Of a DNA stretch of 64,000 bases, positions 22,570 to 37,500 are shown piece by piece. The notes beneath the pieces are model-generated. The model was not told the origin of the DNA, did not search any database, and worked only from the letters and a program-made list of their open reading frames with translations. Each line of letters starts with the position of its first letter. The stretch's first letter is position 1. The position numbers and the translations under genes were made by a program. Source of the stretch: Stomorhina lunata (Eukaryota > Arthropoda > Insecta > Diptera > Rhiniidae); NCBI GenBank assembly GCA_933228675.1, contig OW121741.1:78153387-78217386 (forward strand), read 5' to 3'.

Positions 22570-25500
22570 CTAAAATATTTCAAATACGGAATACAAATGT
22601 TATATTAATTTAAGTTAGTTATTGCTTTCAACGAAATCGGTGACGAAAACAAAATTCGGTGATGCTGTTTTGTAATCACACTCACTAAGACTACGAGGTC
22701 CATTGTGGCAACATTAAATCTAGTAACAAACTTCCCTTTGGATAGCTTTAAAAAGCTCTTAAGTTAACCTATATCAATATGATTAGGTTTTCTAGCAATG
22801 ATCGCCAAGCAAGCCCCTAGGTGTCGAGCACCAATCGTCATATACACAGAACAAATCAAACAGAAATGACACACCAAAATACAAAAAAACGCTCATTTGT
22901 GCCGAAGCTGTCAACAGGGATGGAAAATAGCTTTGTTTATTTGGTACCAACAATGAAAACTAAATGTACTTTTTAGATAGCAATGGTTGGGTAACGTTAT
23001 GTTGAGCAGGAGGCTGACCATAAAGTCCGCTTCACTTGGGTCCATTATTAGGTCCCTTTGTGTTTCCTGCAAGGGAGAAAGAAAAGTCAGCTAGAGCCAG
23101 CCGAATGCACTAAAAAAAGAGCCTATTTTACAAATGTTAATGTCCGAGATCTCTGATAGATCGTGCAAAAACGGGAATTCCAAATGGAGGGACCTAATAT
23201 CAGCAAGGGCTGGGCAGTGCCAGAGGAGATGAGTGACGGTTTCGTCCTCCTCAACGTTGTCTCAACTTCTGCAGTAGTCGTTGCTTTGAAGATTAAGTCT
23301 TTTAGCATATAAGCCTATTATACAGTGCCCTGTGAGTACTGAAATAAGGGAGCGAAGTCTATGGCGCTGAAAGATGAATTGATGCCGTAAGCGATGTTTC
23401 ATTTCTAAGTTTTTCCGGAATAGTAGAGTGGCCTAAAGACAAAGTAGACCATTCACCGGTAGTTCTTAACCTAATTGCGGAATTAATAGCTACGAATTGG
23501 GCCATTAGCTCAACCGGAAGCCAGTTGAGCATAGCGAGAATGCCTTTGAAGATGTAGTCCTTAAAGCACCCGTAATCATAAGGGCATTAGATCTGAGAAT
23601 TTTGACAAAAGATCCTCGCTGATTAGCCTTATTAAGGGCGGGTCACCAGACAAGAGCGCCAAACATGAGTATAGGTTGAGCAACCATTTGAAGGATCCAG
23701 GCGGTTATAGAAGGGTATACCCCACCTTCTGCACGTGTCTAGTGCAATGGAAGCCTTAGACACCCTAGATTGGGTATTTAAGTTTCAGGACAACTTAAGA
23801 GTCCAGAATCACTCCCAGATATTTGGCATCATCCGTGAGCACAAGTTCAGTTCCATCTAGCTTTGGGAGGGTGAACTGGGGAATCTTATATTTCCAGGTG
23901 TATAGAAGAAGTTCCGTCTAGGCAGAGTTAACTCCCAAGCCATTGGAAACGCTCCATTCAGTAAGTGTGGCTTGAGCTACTTCAAGTCGCTGCGAAATAG
24001 TGTTCAAGTACTTGCCCGAAACTGCTATAGCGACTTCATCTGCATAAGCAATGGTTTTGAAGCGCAGATAGTCAAAATTGTCCTTAACATTTTATTAAAA
24101 GCAAGGTTCTAAAGCAGGGGGACCCCACCCTGAGGAGTACCCCGGCATGCTACTTTGTATACCGTAGCTTTGTCGAGGGTCGAAAAAATAATTCTATAAG
24201 AAAGAAGTTTTCAGTTATCAACTCTTCAACACTTCTCTTCTCTACGATTTTCTTTCTCTATCTTTAACACTTTCTAGAACTACTCCCTTCACTCTTTTGT
24301 CTCTTTCTCTTTCCGCTATCATTTATTTACTTTCAGAAAGGATCACAATGGACCCGAAGGTCTCCGAGTGAAGATGCCACTCTCCTGGCATCACCTTTTC
24401 AACCTAACCTAACATATCAACTCTTAGTCTGCCATAGCCGATATAATCGATGTGGGCTTAATTTTGTTAAAAGCTCCCTTAATATCTAGAAACGCAACGA
24501 GTGAAAATTCCCCGAACTCAATAGGGAGTTATAATGTCAGCGTTGTGTTTAAGGTGATGCTATCCCGAACCGCTGACTTATACGGTTTGAAACTGTCTAG
24601 AGCCCACTTGACTTTTCCTCTATCAATGAGGATGGGTGTGGATTCAAATACAGTCGAGTTACTAGACACAGGCTCAACACAAAGAGCTCTGCATTTAGGG
24701 AAGTGAGTGCCCATAATTACGTCAAGGATTTCGTTGCTACTGAGGAAGAGGAAGTCAGGATTTTGCGAATTTTACTGGTCTCGGAGGATCCTTCCACGAC
24801 GCTGGAGAAGATTTTCCAAGACTGCCTTTTTGCATTTTTGACGACATTTTTGAATCTGTTTACTGAAGCTTCGTAGGGGACCCAATTGGAAGTTCTCTTG
24901 GCTTCGTTAAACAGACGTCGAAATTCCTTGCGTAGCTTCGCAATGCCGGTTGACTATCATGGTGGTTAAAAGCAATGGACTCTCTATTTTATGGGACTCT
25001 AATATCTAATGGACCATATGGCAAATCAATGAATGGAAGTCTAACATCTTTATATTATAAAGTCTTTGGTTGGTAACATGCAGCAGCAGTGCTTGAGTGC
25101 AATCCACCATTTGTCATGATGATGTATCTTTTAATCATATTCTGACTGGATTCGAGCACCAGTTACGGCAAACATCAATTTTTGTAATTATTAATTTATA
25201 TCAAATTTATTAATTATCACTGTCAGTAATTACAAAGTAATGTAGGGGATGATGGGTACAACGGTTCTAATTGGTCCTAATTGGGTAAGCCCTGATTTAT
25301 CTTGGTCTATCCCTCATCTTAACTATGTAAGATGAGGGTATCCCCGTGGTATCCCCTGGTTAGCTAAATTAACACCCTTTAAAGTACTGAGCTAACAAGT
25401 GCCACGAATTCTCCCATAGAAACTATACAAATATGAGTTGGGACGTCGGGCTAGTAACCTATTCCTGAAAAAAAAACAATTACTATGAAAAAGCTAAAAT

Positions 25501-28500
25501 TATAATAAAAGCGGACACTCTAATGTAAGAAGAAGACGTCCGAAACTTTGATGGAAAGAACAAGTAGAAGAAAATCTTTCAAACTTTGGCCTATGAAATT
25601 GGAGATTAGAGCGCAATATCGAAGCGCATGGATTTCTAAAACATGTCTGGCCTTTGACCTTGACAGGTTTTAAATCTGTGGCTTGCTGCTAAAAGGGCCA
25701 ATGTCAAAAAATATAGTTTTGAGAAAATTTGAGTTAAAGTTTTTATATTCCATATAAATTCATAGTAAGATTGCCCAGAAAACCCCTAAGAAATCTGTTC
25801 TGAGTTAACTTAGAGATTTGTTGACATTGGTTCTTTTAGCACCAATGCACGATGGTAAAAAGCGGCCAAAAATGATTTTTCTTAATTTTATAATTTTGAT
25901 TAAATTTTGATGGCAGTTTATAGCCAAAACACTCTAAAGTATCCAACTTAACTTCATCTTTGACTATCGGATAACTGATTCGTTTTTTATACTAGATCAA
26001 AGTATATACTTTTTTTCCTACAATCTTAAAATTACAAAATTTAATTTTTATATACATTTGAATAAAAGCAGATATAATTTCTCCACTAAAGTTTTTGTTC
26101 TAAATTTTTAAGCACTTTTTAAATATTGTTATTAGTGAATAATTTTGTGCAGTTTTTCGAAATTTCTGTGGTTTGGTTTTTTTGAAAATTGAAGTGAATT
26201 TGAGATGGTTTAATAACTAGTAAAAATCATAAAAATCTAAATTTTGAAAGGCCATATCTAAGAAAAAGGAGTAAAAAGAGGTCACACGTAAATTGGATCT
26301 TCTACTGTTAAGTATACATATATACAGTGGTGGTCACGTATTTAGCACAAATGGTACCTGCTAACTCTTATATGAAATATTAAGTCCTAATTCAATTTTT
26401 TTCACTACTTTTTTTGTAATGTATTACACGTGATGCGAAGATGAAGTCGTATTCCTTTTATATACATATTTTTTAAAAATTATATTTTTTTTGCAATTAT
26501 TTAAAACTAACCCATAAAAAATACTGGACTATTTTTAGCACAAATTAAAAACAATATTTATTAAAAATCACAATCAAGTTATTAATTAAAATTTCTTGAA
26601 AAAAACCTAATATTTTGTAGGATATCCTTTATTTTGTATAACTGCCGCACATCTTTTAGGCACACTCTTCATAAGACCAGGTATCGCTCATTTGGGATAG
26701 CGTGCCATATTTTTTGGATTTCCGTCCATAAATCATTTAAGTTGTTAGGTTTTACGCTTGTTATATGCTTCTCTATATCATTCCAAAGATTCTCAATAGG
26801 ATTGAGATCCGGAGATTGAGCTGGCCATTTCAAAACATCTATTTGACTCTCCTCCAAGCAACACTTCACAGTACGTGAAATGTGTTTAGGGTCATTGTCA
26901 TGTATGAAGCGCCAGCCAGGTGGCATCTTTGCCTCTGCATATGGTATAATGATATCGGCTAGAATATTTTTATAAACGTGTTGATCCATACGTTTGTCAA
27001 TTTTGTGTATTGGACCAACTCCATGCCCTGAGAATGCAAGCCACATCATCACATTTCCTCCACCATGTTTTACAGTCTTTGACGTATATTTTGGGTTGTG
27101 CTGCATGTTCGGAAGATACCATACATATCTCTTTCCATCAGATCCAAATCTGCAAAACTTTGATTCGTCGCTCCAAAGTATGTTTTTCCAAAAATCTAAT
27201 GGCTTTTCCAAATGCTATCGGACGAAAGAAATTCGTGAGTTCAAATTCTTTTTTGACACATGTGGCTTGTGTTGCACAATACAGCCATGCGAATTTTTTT
27301 CATTAAGGCGTCTTTGTATCGTTCTGTCGGAGACATCAATACCGTATTTTGATGACACTTCACTATTTATTTCACTGGAGCTCTAAAAAGGGTCGGCCTC
27401 ACATTCTATGTATTAAATAATCCTCTTTTGTTATCGTTTTTCTTGGTCTAGGTGCCCGTGAACCCTTTTTAATTGTTCCGTGTGCTTTTATATGGCTCAA
27501 AGCATTATATACCATCTTTCTGGAGCAATTTAAAATACTTGCTATTTCACTTACAGGACATCCTCTCGAATTTATTTCACAAATCACCTGTCGTTGCGTA
27601 TCTGTGCACCATTTATTTTTGGCCATGTCATATTTTATTTCTGAAAAACCTTCAACTGTACACAATATGATGAAAAACTTACCAAAAATTAATTCAAAAT
27701 TCAAAAAATAACAGAAATGCAAAATGTTTAATATTTGTGCTAAATTTGTGTCCAGCTCCAATTACGTATTACCAACAAATAAATTATATATGAAGCAATT
27801 GAAGAAAGGGAATAACTAAAAGAGTAACGGGACATGTCAATCACACTATAAGCTACACATCGTGGCAAAAAAAAAAAGAAAATTATTACTCCAACAGAAA
27901 AATATACTGTTTTGAAAAAAACGCATAACTAGTGTGCTAAATATGTGACCGCCACTGTATATATTTCAAATTTCAGCCGCATTCTCTTACTTTAGTTACC
28001 ACAAAAAAAAAACAGTTTAGGATAACAAATTATATAATGAGTTCAAATAAGTATAAATGACCTGTATAATGAAAATTTGGGCGTGGCGTTGAATTTTTCA
28101 GCCCTCTTTGTTAGCCAACACGTTCTTGAGTTAAATTTTTACAAAAAGATTGGGAAAAATGGAATAATACTTTGTTTTTTAGGAAATTATGTAAGCAATA
28201 CATTTATACAGGTGGTGGCCACATTACGATGAACAAATCAAAAATGCAGAAAGAAAAACATGAAAATCACAATCTTGAACATTTTCTCATGAATTTTCAA
28301 CATTTTATTGAAATATTGAGCTTTTTGTTATGTTTTTTTCTATAATAATAAATCTTAACTAATACACAATTTTTTTCAGAAATTTAAATCTCAAACTACT
28401 CATCCAAATTTTACAAATTATATATAGTAAGGTAGACAAAAGGCATGTTCATAAATTAAAATTATTAAATATTTTTCAAAAAAATATTTATTAAACACAT

Positions 28501-31500
28501 TTTATTAATGTATCTTATATGTCTCCTTTTATTTGGCCAACCACTTTTAGTTTTACCATATAATTTATACAATATAAAAAAAGGACCATAATTTGTCAGC
28601 TCAGTATGTTTCAGTCAAAAATATGAAGAAATAAACATGTTATTGATTTTTGGCCGAATTCTACCCCCGTACAATGTACAGAAATATAGGCAATTTATGT
28701 AACGAAACAACCCAAACCTACTCAAAAGCATTCCCGTACGAAATTTACAAGATAATGTGTTGTTTTTTCGGATAATTTCTGACAACTTCCGACTGTTTTG
28801 GGCAGTTTTGTTAGAGTTCAGGTACAAATATAATATATAAGGTTCAATAATTGTAACTCTTTTGTCAAAAGTTTCCTGATAGTAAAAGAATTTCGTTTAA
28901 ACAGCCTGTTCACAAAACTGTCATATGTTAGAAGGCAATCGAATACGAGCCTAACGATTAAGCTCTAAATTGAGTTCATTTTCTTTTTTCGTTTGGAAGT
29001 AAAAGCTTCGTAATGAAATATCAAATAATAGTATTGCCATGATATATTTTATTACTTTTCTGAAAGCTTTTCCTGTAAAACTTAAGAATTTTGTAAAATG
29101 ATGTTAACCCTAAAATTAAATAAAATCAAAAATAAATAAAAACAAAAAATAAAAAATTTAACATTTTTTTTTTTCAAAATTAAATTAAACATTTTGTCAA
29201 TGAAATTCTGGGTATAAGAAAGACAAGTATTAAGTAAAAAAGTTCGGTTTTAGGAACAAGTTCCCCGACTTCGATAGACCGGACTCCAAAGTAACTAGAA
29301 ACGATAGAACATTGTGACATTTCAGTGGCTCAATAGAGTTGCATATCGACAAGCACGTTCACCCTTTCCTACACTCGGTCGAGTAGCTCTTACAAAGACC
29401 CTATTCTGAGACATGTATTGCGTAAGATTTGAGTTTGGGAACGAGTTCCCTAATTTCATTAGGGCACATTCCAAAGTAAAAACGATAGAAAAGTGTGACA
29501 TACATAGACCCCATTCTGAAACATGTATTGCGTACCGGTGAAATACAACTCTCATGTATGGGCCGGTGCTTCAAAGTTTATTTCGGAACTTCTTGACCGA
29601 GTACAGGAGAGTTTGCTCTCATCGGTAATAGTAGGTTATCCAACTCTATTGTTCTATTGTTACTACTTTGGAATGTGCTCTAACAAAATCAGGAAACTCG
29701 TTCTCGATACATGAACTTTCTTACGCAATACACGTCTATCTGTTAGAGCTCATCCTTTCGTAGTCGATTGACCAGTAGACAGACGATACTCCACAGATAG
29801 ACGATACGCTAGCCGTACAGTTCGTATGTAGAATTTGCTTCCCCCAGAAATTTTTCCAACCAGTTGCAATATAGGGAAGTTTGAATCAAATGTCCACAAA
29901 CACTACCTATTTACCCTCCCACAACCTTTTCCTAGTTTTAGCACAATGCATTATATTGTGTTCAGGTCCTAAACAAAAAAAAAATTAAAATACTGTTTTT
30001 TTTGTTTCCCAGGCGATTCGAATTTTTTAATTGCCTGATTTGACATTTACTTTCGTCTATACATTTTATTTACGAACCAAAATTGTAAAAGCTTTTTCTA
30101 GCTTCACTCAAAAAAAAATTTCAAAAACCAAAAGTTCAATTTTTGTTGACGTACAATTTGAAAAAATTGTAGTTTCAAAAACAGGCTGTAAATGTTTAAG
30201 ATAATATTAACAGAGGGATCTCTCCAAGTTTATTCAGAATAAACCAATATTCTAAAAAAATGACATTTAGAACCATAGAATAAATAAATACCTAGAAAGT
30301 CAACGAAACGTCAAAGTACACCTGGGACCTGTCAATAGTACGGATCAGTAATAGTGTATTGGTAAGCCTAAAAAGAGCTTTTACTTTTCTTAATGAATAC
30401 AAACAGTTGCACAAAAAAGTATGATATGATGGGACGAAAATTTTCTTCAAGATTTTCTCCGTAATTTTAAGAAATTTTCTTGAGAAATCCATATTTTAAG
30501 GTATAGAATGAGTTTTACTTGATTTTAGGATAATTAAAATCTATAAACAATTTTTTATTCTAAATTTCATTATTTTTTTTAATACCAAAAATTGCAGCCC
30601 TACTTGTTCAATACAAATTAAGCAAAAACAAAAAAAAGAATGTCGAAAGAAAACAAAATAAAAAATTTTCAGTTTGTAAAAAATAAAAAGTGTTTCGACA
30701 TCAAAATAATGTTAAAATATTTAAAAAAAATAACATTTTATGTGTGCAATTTAGAACAGTGCGTTTCATTCAAAATAACGCGTAATTTTTCAAACAAAAT
30801 TTTGAGTACAAAAAGCTTTTCTGTTTGTCAAAAAAGCTTTCATTTCGTGTACGTGTGATTTAGTAGAATACTAAATTTTAGTGGATCAGCTGACGACCTT
30901 CTATATATTCTTACGCGCGTGAAGAAATCACACTTTTTTATCACACTTTTTTAATGTTATTGTGAATGGTTGCAAAAAGGGAAAAATGAAAAAAAAGTAC
31001 TATTTTACCAATTTTTGCAACCGAAAATCGTATAGGGGATCACAAAAAACTGTGTACTTACTTTTTTAAGAATATGATACTGAAAATGAAGAACATTTAT
31101 TTAATATATAAATAGATGAAACCCGTCAGAAAAATAATTTTTTGTAATAAAATTTCGTCTTAACATAATTATACAGTTGTTACTGTTTTTAAATTAGCTT
31201 TAAGTGGGTATAGAATACAAAAGTTAATGTATATAGTTTGCTGATCCCTTGATTCAGAATAGCTAGCGGTGCGAAAAATTTAATGATGCAATTATGTGGA
31301 CAATTATTGTCTAAATCCGACTATGCGGTTGTCACTTTCGAGAAATTAGCCGATTTTAGGGTATCCCCTATTATATATTATACTATATAAAAAGTATGAT
31401 GATCCGTAAAATCTGAACCGATCCCGGTGCGAAAAATTTGATAATGGTTTTATATGGACATTAACTGTCTAAATCCGACTAGCCGGTTGTCACTTTCGAA

Positions 31501-34500
31501 AAATTAGCCGATTTCAGGGTATCCCCTATTATATATTATACTATATAAAAAGTATGATGATCCGTAAAATCTGAACCGATCCCGGTGCGAAAAATTTGAT
31601 AATGGTTTTATATGGACATTTACTGTCTAAATCCGACTAGCCGGTTGTCACTTTCGAGAAATTAGCCGATTTCAGGGTATCCCCTATTATATATTATACT
31701 ATATAAAAAGTATGATGATCCGTAAAATCTGAACCGATCCCGGTGCGAAAAATTTGATAATGGTTTTATATGGAAATTTACTGTCTAAATCCGACTAGCC
31801 GGTTGTCACTTTCGAGAAATTAGCCGATTTCAGGGTATCCCCTATTATATATTATACTATATAAAAAGTATGATGATCCGTAAAATCTGAACCGATCCCG
31901 GTGCGAAAAATTTGATAATGGTTTTATATGGACATTAACTGTCTAAATCCGACTAGCCGGTTGTCACTTTCGAGAAATTAGCCGATTTCAGGGTATCCCC
32001 TATTATATATTATACTATATAAAAAGTATGATGATCCGTAAAATCTGAACCGATCCCGGTGCGAAAAATTTGATAATGGTTTTATATGGACATTAACTGT
32101 CTAAATCCGACTAGCCGGTTGTCACTTTCGAGAAATTAGCCGATTTCAGGGTATCCCCTATTATATATTATACTATATAAAAAGTATGATGATCCGTAAA
32201 ATCTGAACCGATCCCGGTGCGAAAAATTTGATAATGGTTTTATATGGACATTAACTGTCTAAATCCGACTAGCCGGTTGTCACTTTCGAAAAATTAGCCG
32301 ATTTCAGGGTATCCCCTATTATATATTATACTATATAAAAAGTATGATGATCCGTAAAATCTGAACCGATCCCGGTGCGAAAAATTTGATAATGGTTTTA
32401 TATGGACATTAACTGTCTAAATCCGACTAGCCGGTTGTCACTTTCGAAAAATTAGCCGATTTCAGGGTATCCCCTATTATATATTATACTATATAAAAAG
32501 TATGATGATCCGTAAAATCTGAACCGATCCCGGTGCGAAAAATTTGATAATGGTTTTATATGGACATTTACTGTCTAAATCCGACTAGCCGGTTGTCACT
32601 TTCGAGAAATTAGCCGATTTCAGGGTATCCCCTATTATATATTATACTATATAAAAAGTATGATGATCCGTAAAATCTGAACCGATCCCGGTGCGAAAAA
32701 TTTGATAATGGTTTTATATGGACATTAACTGTCTAAATCCGACTAGCCGGTTGTCACTTTCGAAAAATTAGCCGATTTCAGGGTATCCCCTATTATATAT
32801 TATACTATATAAAAAGTATGATGATCCGTAAAATCTGAACCGATCCCGGTGCGAAAAATTTGATAATGGTTTTATATGGACATTAACTGTCTAAATCCGA
32901 CTAGCCGGTTGTCACTTTCGAGAAATTAGCCGATTTCAGGGTATCCCCTATTATATATTATACTATATAAAAAGTATGATGATCCGTAAAATCTGAACCG
33001 ATCCCGGTGCGAAAAATTTGATAATGGTTTTATATGGACATTTACTGTCTAAATCCGACTAGCCGGTTGTCACTTTCGAGAAATTAGCCGATTTCAGGGT
33101 ATCCCCTATTATATATTATACTATATAAAAAGTATGATGATCCGTAAAATCTGAACCGATCCCGGTGCGAAAAATTTGATAATGGTTTTATATGGACATT
33201 AACCGTCTAAATCCGACTAGCCGGTTGTCACTTTCGAAAAATTAGTCGATTTCAGGGTATCCCCTATTATATATTATACTATATAAAAAGTATGATGATC
33301 CGTAAAATCTGAACCGATCCCGGTGCGAAAAATTTGATAATGGTTTTATATGGACATTAACTGTCTAAATCCGACTAGCCGGTTGTCACTTTCGAGAAAT
33401 TAGCCGATTTCAGGGTATCCCCTATTATATATTATACTATATAAAAAGTATGATGATCCGTAAAATCTGAACCGATCCCGGTGCGAAAAATTTGATAATG
33501 GTTTTATATGGACATTTACTGTCTAAATCCGACTAGCCGGTTGTCACTTTCGAAAAATTAGCCGATTTCAGGGTATCCCCTATTATATATTATACTATAT
33601 AAAAAGTATAATGATCCGTAAAATCTGAACCGATCCCGGTGCGAAAAATTTGATAATGGTTTTATATGGACATTAACTGTCTAAATCCGACTAGCCGGTT
33701 GTCACTTTCGAAAAATTAGCCGATTTCAGGGTATCCCCTATTATATATTATACTATATAAAAAGTATGATGATCCGTAAAATCTGAACCGATCCCGGTGC
33801 GAAAAATTTGATAATGGTTTTATATGGACATTAACTGTCTAAATCCGACTAGCCGGTTGTCACTTTCGAAAAATTAGCCGATTTCAGGGTATCCCCTATT
33901 ATATATTATACTATATAAAAAGTATGATGATCCGTAAAATCTGAACCGATCCCGGTGCGAAAAATTTGATAATGGTTTTATATGGACATTTACTGTCTAA
34001 ATCCGACTAGCCGGTTGTCACTTTCGAAAAATTAGCCGATTTCAGGGTATCCCCTATTATATATTATACTATATAAAAAGTATAATGATCCGTAAAATCT
34101 GAACCGATCCCGGTGCGAAAAATTTGATAATGGTTTTATATGGACATTAACTGTCTAAATCCGACTAGCCGGTTGTCACTTTCGAAAAATTAGCCGATTT
34201 TAGGGTATCCCCTATTATATATTATATTGGTATACTACTATATAAAAATTATGATGATCCGATTTCAGGGTAATCCCCACAGTATATAATATATAACATT
34301 AGTATATTACCGTATATATAGTTTATTGATTTCTGAAACCGGAACAGTTTGTAATGCCATAGATTAAATTAAGATGTTTCGTATACAAATATTGTGTCAA
34401 TTCGACTAAGTAGTCGTCATTTAAAAAAACTGATTTCAATGTATCCCTTATTATATGTAATATAAGTATAGGTTTCTTTACTTTCTGGTTGAGTTCCTGC

Positions 34501-37500
34501 AAATAGGAATATATTTTTCTCTTCCAAACAGCAAAACTTACACGAAGTAGGGAAACACAAAATAGCAAAATAAATGTTCACAATTGATTTATTGTTTTCA
34601 AAACCTCAACATTTTAGTTTTTCTATATTTTTTAATTTTAATAACAATTTTTCAAATTTTTTTTTTTTTTGTTTTTAATCGTTAAATATTTTTTTGACAA
34701 TTTTAAAATGTTTACCAGAAAAAATTGTTCTGGCAAAACATGTAAGTTATTGTTAAGAGAAAATTTTTCAAAAATTGGTTCTCAATTACATTTTTGTCAG
34801 TACAGGAACACTTAATTGTAATATCTGATTAAAACTTGTACAATATTGTACATTATATATATTGTTTAGACATGTAAACTTCTTTTAAACAAATGTATTT
34901 GTTGCTTATATGTTAACATCAAAAATCTAACTCCTCTAAAAGTCCAAAAACTATAAATATACCAAAATATCTGTTTATACCATAAAATAAAAAGCTGTAA
35001 TATAACAAAAATAAAAAGTGTTTTTTTTTAATTAAGTGATTAACTTCCTTTTTCTGTAAGTGTAGTACCTAAAGAAAATTTTCAAGATCTGGTATCTCCA
35101 CTAAACAGATGACAAGAACACAGAGTTGCTTTAGGACAAAACACAGAGTTGCATTAAATAATTCATATTGTTACAATATACGAATTTACACTATTTGAAG
35201 TGAACCTTCGTAGAAATAAAAGAAGTTATCCTATAAAAAAAAATTTCTATAGAAATATTTTTTATCGAAAATTTTACTATTGAAATATTTTTTATCAAAA
35301 TTTTTTTTGAAGAAAAACATTTTAATCGACAATTTTTCTATTAAAAAAATTTTTTAATAGAAAAGCTTTTATTGAAAATTTTTGTAAAGAAAAATATTTT
35401 TAAAATATTTCTATAGAAAAAAAAATTGTATAGAAAAATATTCGATAAAAAATTTTTTCTTCAGAAAAATGAAAAAAAAAAATTAGAAAAATGTTAAAAA
35501 ACAAAATTTTCTATAAAAAAATTTTCAATAAAACAATTTTTCTATAGAAAAATTTTCAATAAAAAAATTTTTCTATAGTTGATGGTGTCAATATAATAAA
35601 GTTAAAAATTTTTGATAACAAGAATCACATGCTTACCTTAGACCGTTATGGTGATTTAAAGTTGTGGGATATAACTTTGGAAAAAAGACGCATGCTGAAT
35701 CAAAGAACTAATCCCAAGGCCACAGTAAGTTGTACAGCCAATCGTCTCCCTTATAAGCAAAGCATCAATGATTACATCAGTTCCTGGGGTAGCATAAGAA
35801 CTTTTTTCTAACACTCCAACCCCAATTCAATGGCAAACTGGAAGTGCTATACGGGAGTCCACATTGTCAATCAAATTATATGTCAGATTTTAGAAAATAC
35901 TTCAACGCAGCGCGCCATAAAATTTCAACAAAATCGGTCGATAAACACCAGAGATATCCCCAAATTTAAAATTCGATGAGAATTAAAATTTTTTTTTAAA
36001 TGTATTTAAAAAAAAAATTTAAATTCGTCAATATGCGCCCATCGAATTTTAGTATTTTAGCGATATCTCCGGAGTATATGGACCGATTTTGATTAAATTT
36101 AATAGCGTGCTGCGTAGGACAATTTCCTAAAACCTGATGTACAATCTATCTCGCTACACCCTCCAGGAGCTCCACAAACTTGACTCTCCTTGCGATTCTG
36201 AGTCGATCGGTATAATTTCACCTATTGGTGAAGGGTATATTAAAATTTATAATTTAGGTGCTCTATATATTAAACTATGTATATTGTTTAAATAAATGAA
36301 GGTAGAATAATAATTTATGGACTGTTCGATTGGCATTGAAGAAATATGAGACAGGTGTTTGGTACTTTTTTGATTCAGGGTTCAAAAAGGGGGAAAAGCG
36401 GGGGAAAAAATTTAGGGTAGGTCCATTTTTCTTTTTATTTGTATTTCACTTGAACCAATAAAGCTAGAAATAAAATTTATAGGGAGGTCGATTGCCAAGT
36501 ACAAAATATTAAATACGTGTTTGGTACTTTTTTCAATTAAAAGGGTAAAAAAGGGAAAAATCGGTAACATTATATCTCCTTAACCAACAGCGATAGAAGC
36601 GAAGATTAAATTGGTTTGAGATTAGCACTAAAAATTAAGGGACACGTGTTCGGTACTTTTTTGAAAATCGGCCGCCTAGCGGGCAAAACAGGGTAGAAAA
36701 GGGAGAAATTAGTAACATCATATCTCCAGAACCAACATAGATAGAAACAAAGTTGAAATTGGATATAAATCGGCTAGAAAAATAAGGGGACACGTGTTTG
36801 GTACTTTTTTGAAAATGGCACCAATAAGAATGAAAAAGGGTAAAAACTATATTTTGGTACTTTTTTTAACCCATATGTATCTTTTGAACTAATAAACATA
36901 GAAACATAATTTATATCGCAACCGATAGATATTAAAAAACAATTAAATACGTATTTGGTACTTTTTCGATTAATGGGGTACAAAAGGGTAAAAAAAGCGA
37001 AAATATTCAAGGGTAGGTTTTTTGGTTTTTAGCTATGGATATCTTTTAGGCTAATGAAGCCAGATGTATAATTTATTGACTGGTCGATTGACATTGAAAA
37101 AAATAAACTACGTGTTTGGTACTTTTTTTAATTTTGGGGGTAAAAAACTGTAAAGTATATCTTCTAAACCAAAAGCGATAGAAACAAAAACTAAATTGGT
37201 CTGAGATTGGCACTTAAAATTAAGTGACACGTGTTCGGTACTTTATTGAAATTCAACCTCTTAGAAGGTACAACAGGGTAGAAAAGGGAGAAATTAGTAA
37301 CATAATATCTCCGAAACCAACATAGATAGAAACAAAGTTGAAATTGGATTTGCATCGGATAAAAAAATAAATGGACACGTGCTTGGTTCTTTTTTGAAAA
37401 TGGCACTAATAAGGATAAAAAAGGGTAAAAGCTATATTTGGTACTTTTGATCTAATAAACATAGAAACATATTTTATATCGCAACCGATAGATATTAAAA

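Noticed and set aside
28205..28230. Second Tc1-type element starting with ACAGGTGGTGGCCAC
   Set aside because: No matching opposite end or transposase was found within the following 2 kb.
31230..34260. CRISPR-like regular spacing
   Set aside because: The whole 158-bp unit repeats with no unique spacers and the context is insect intron. It is satellite DNA.
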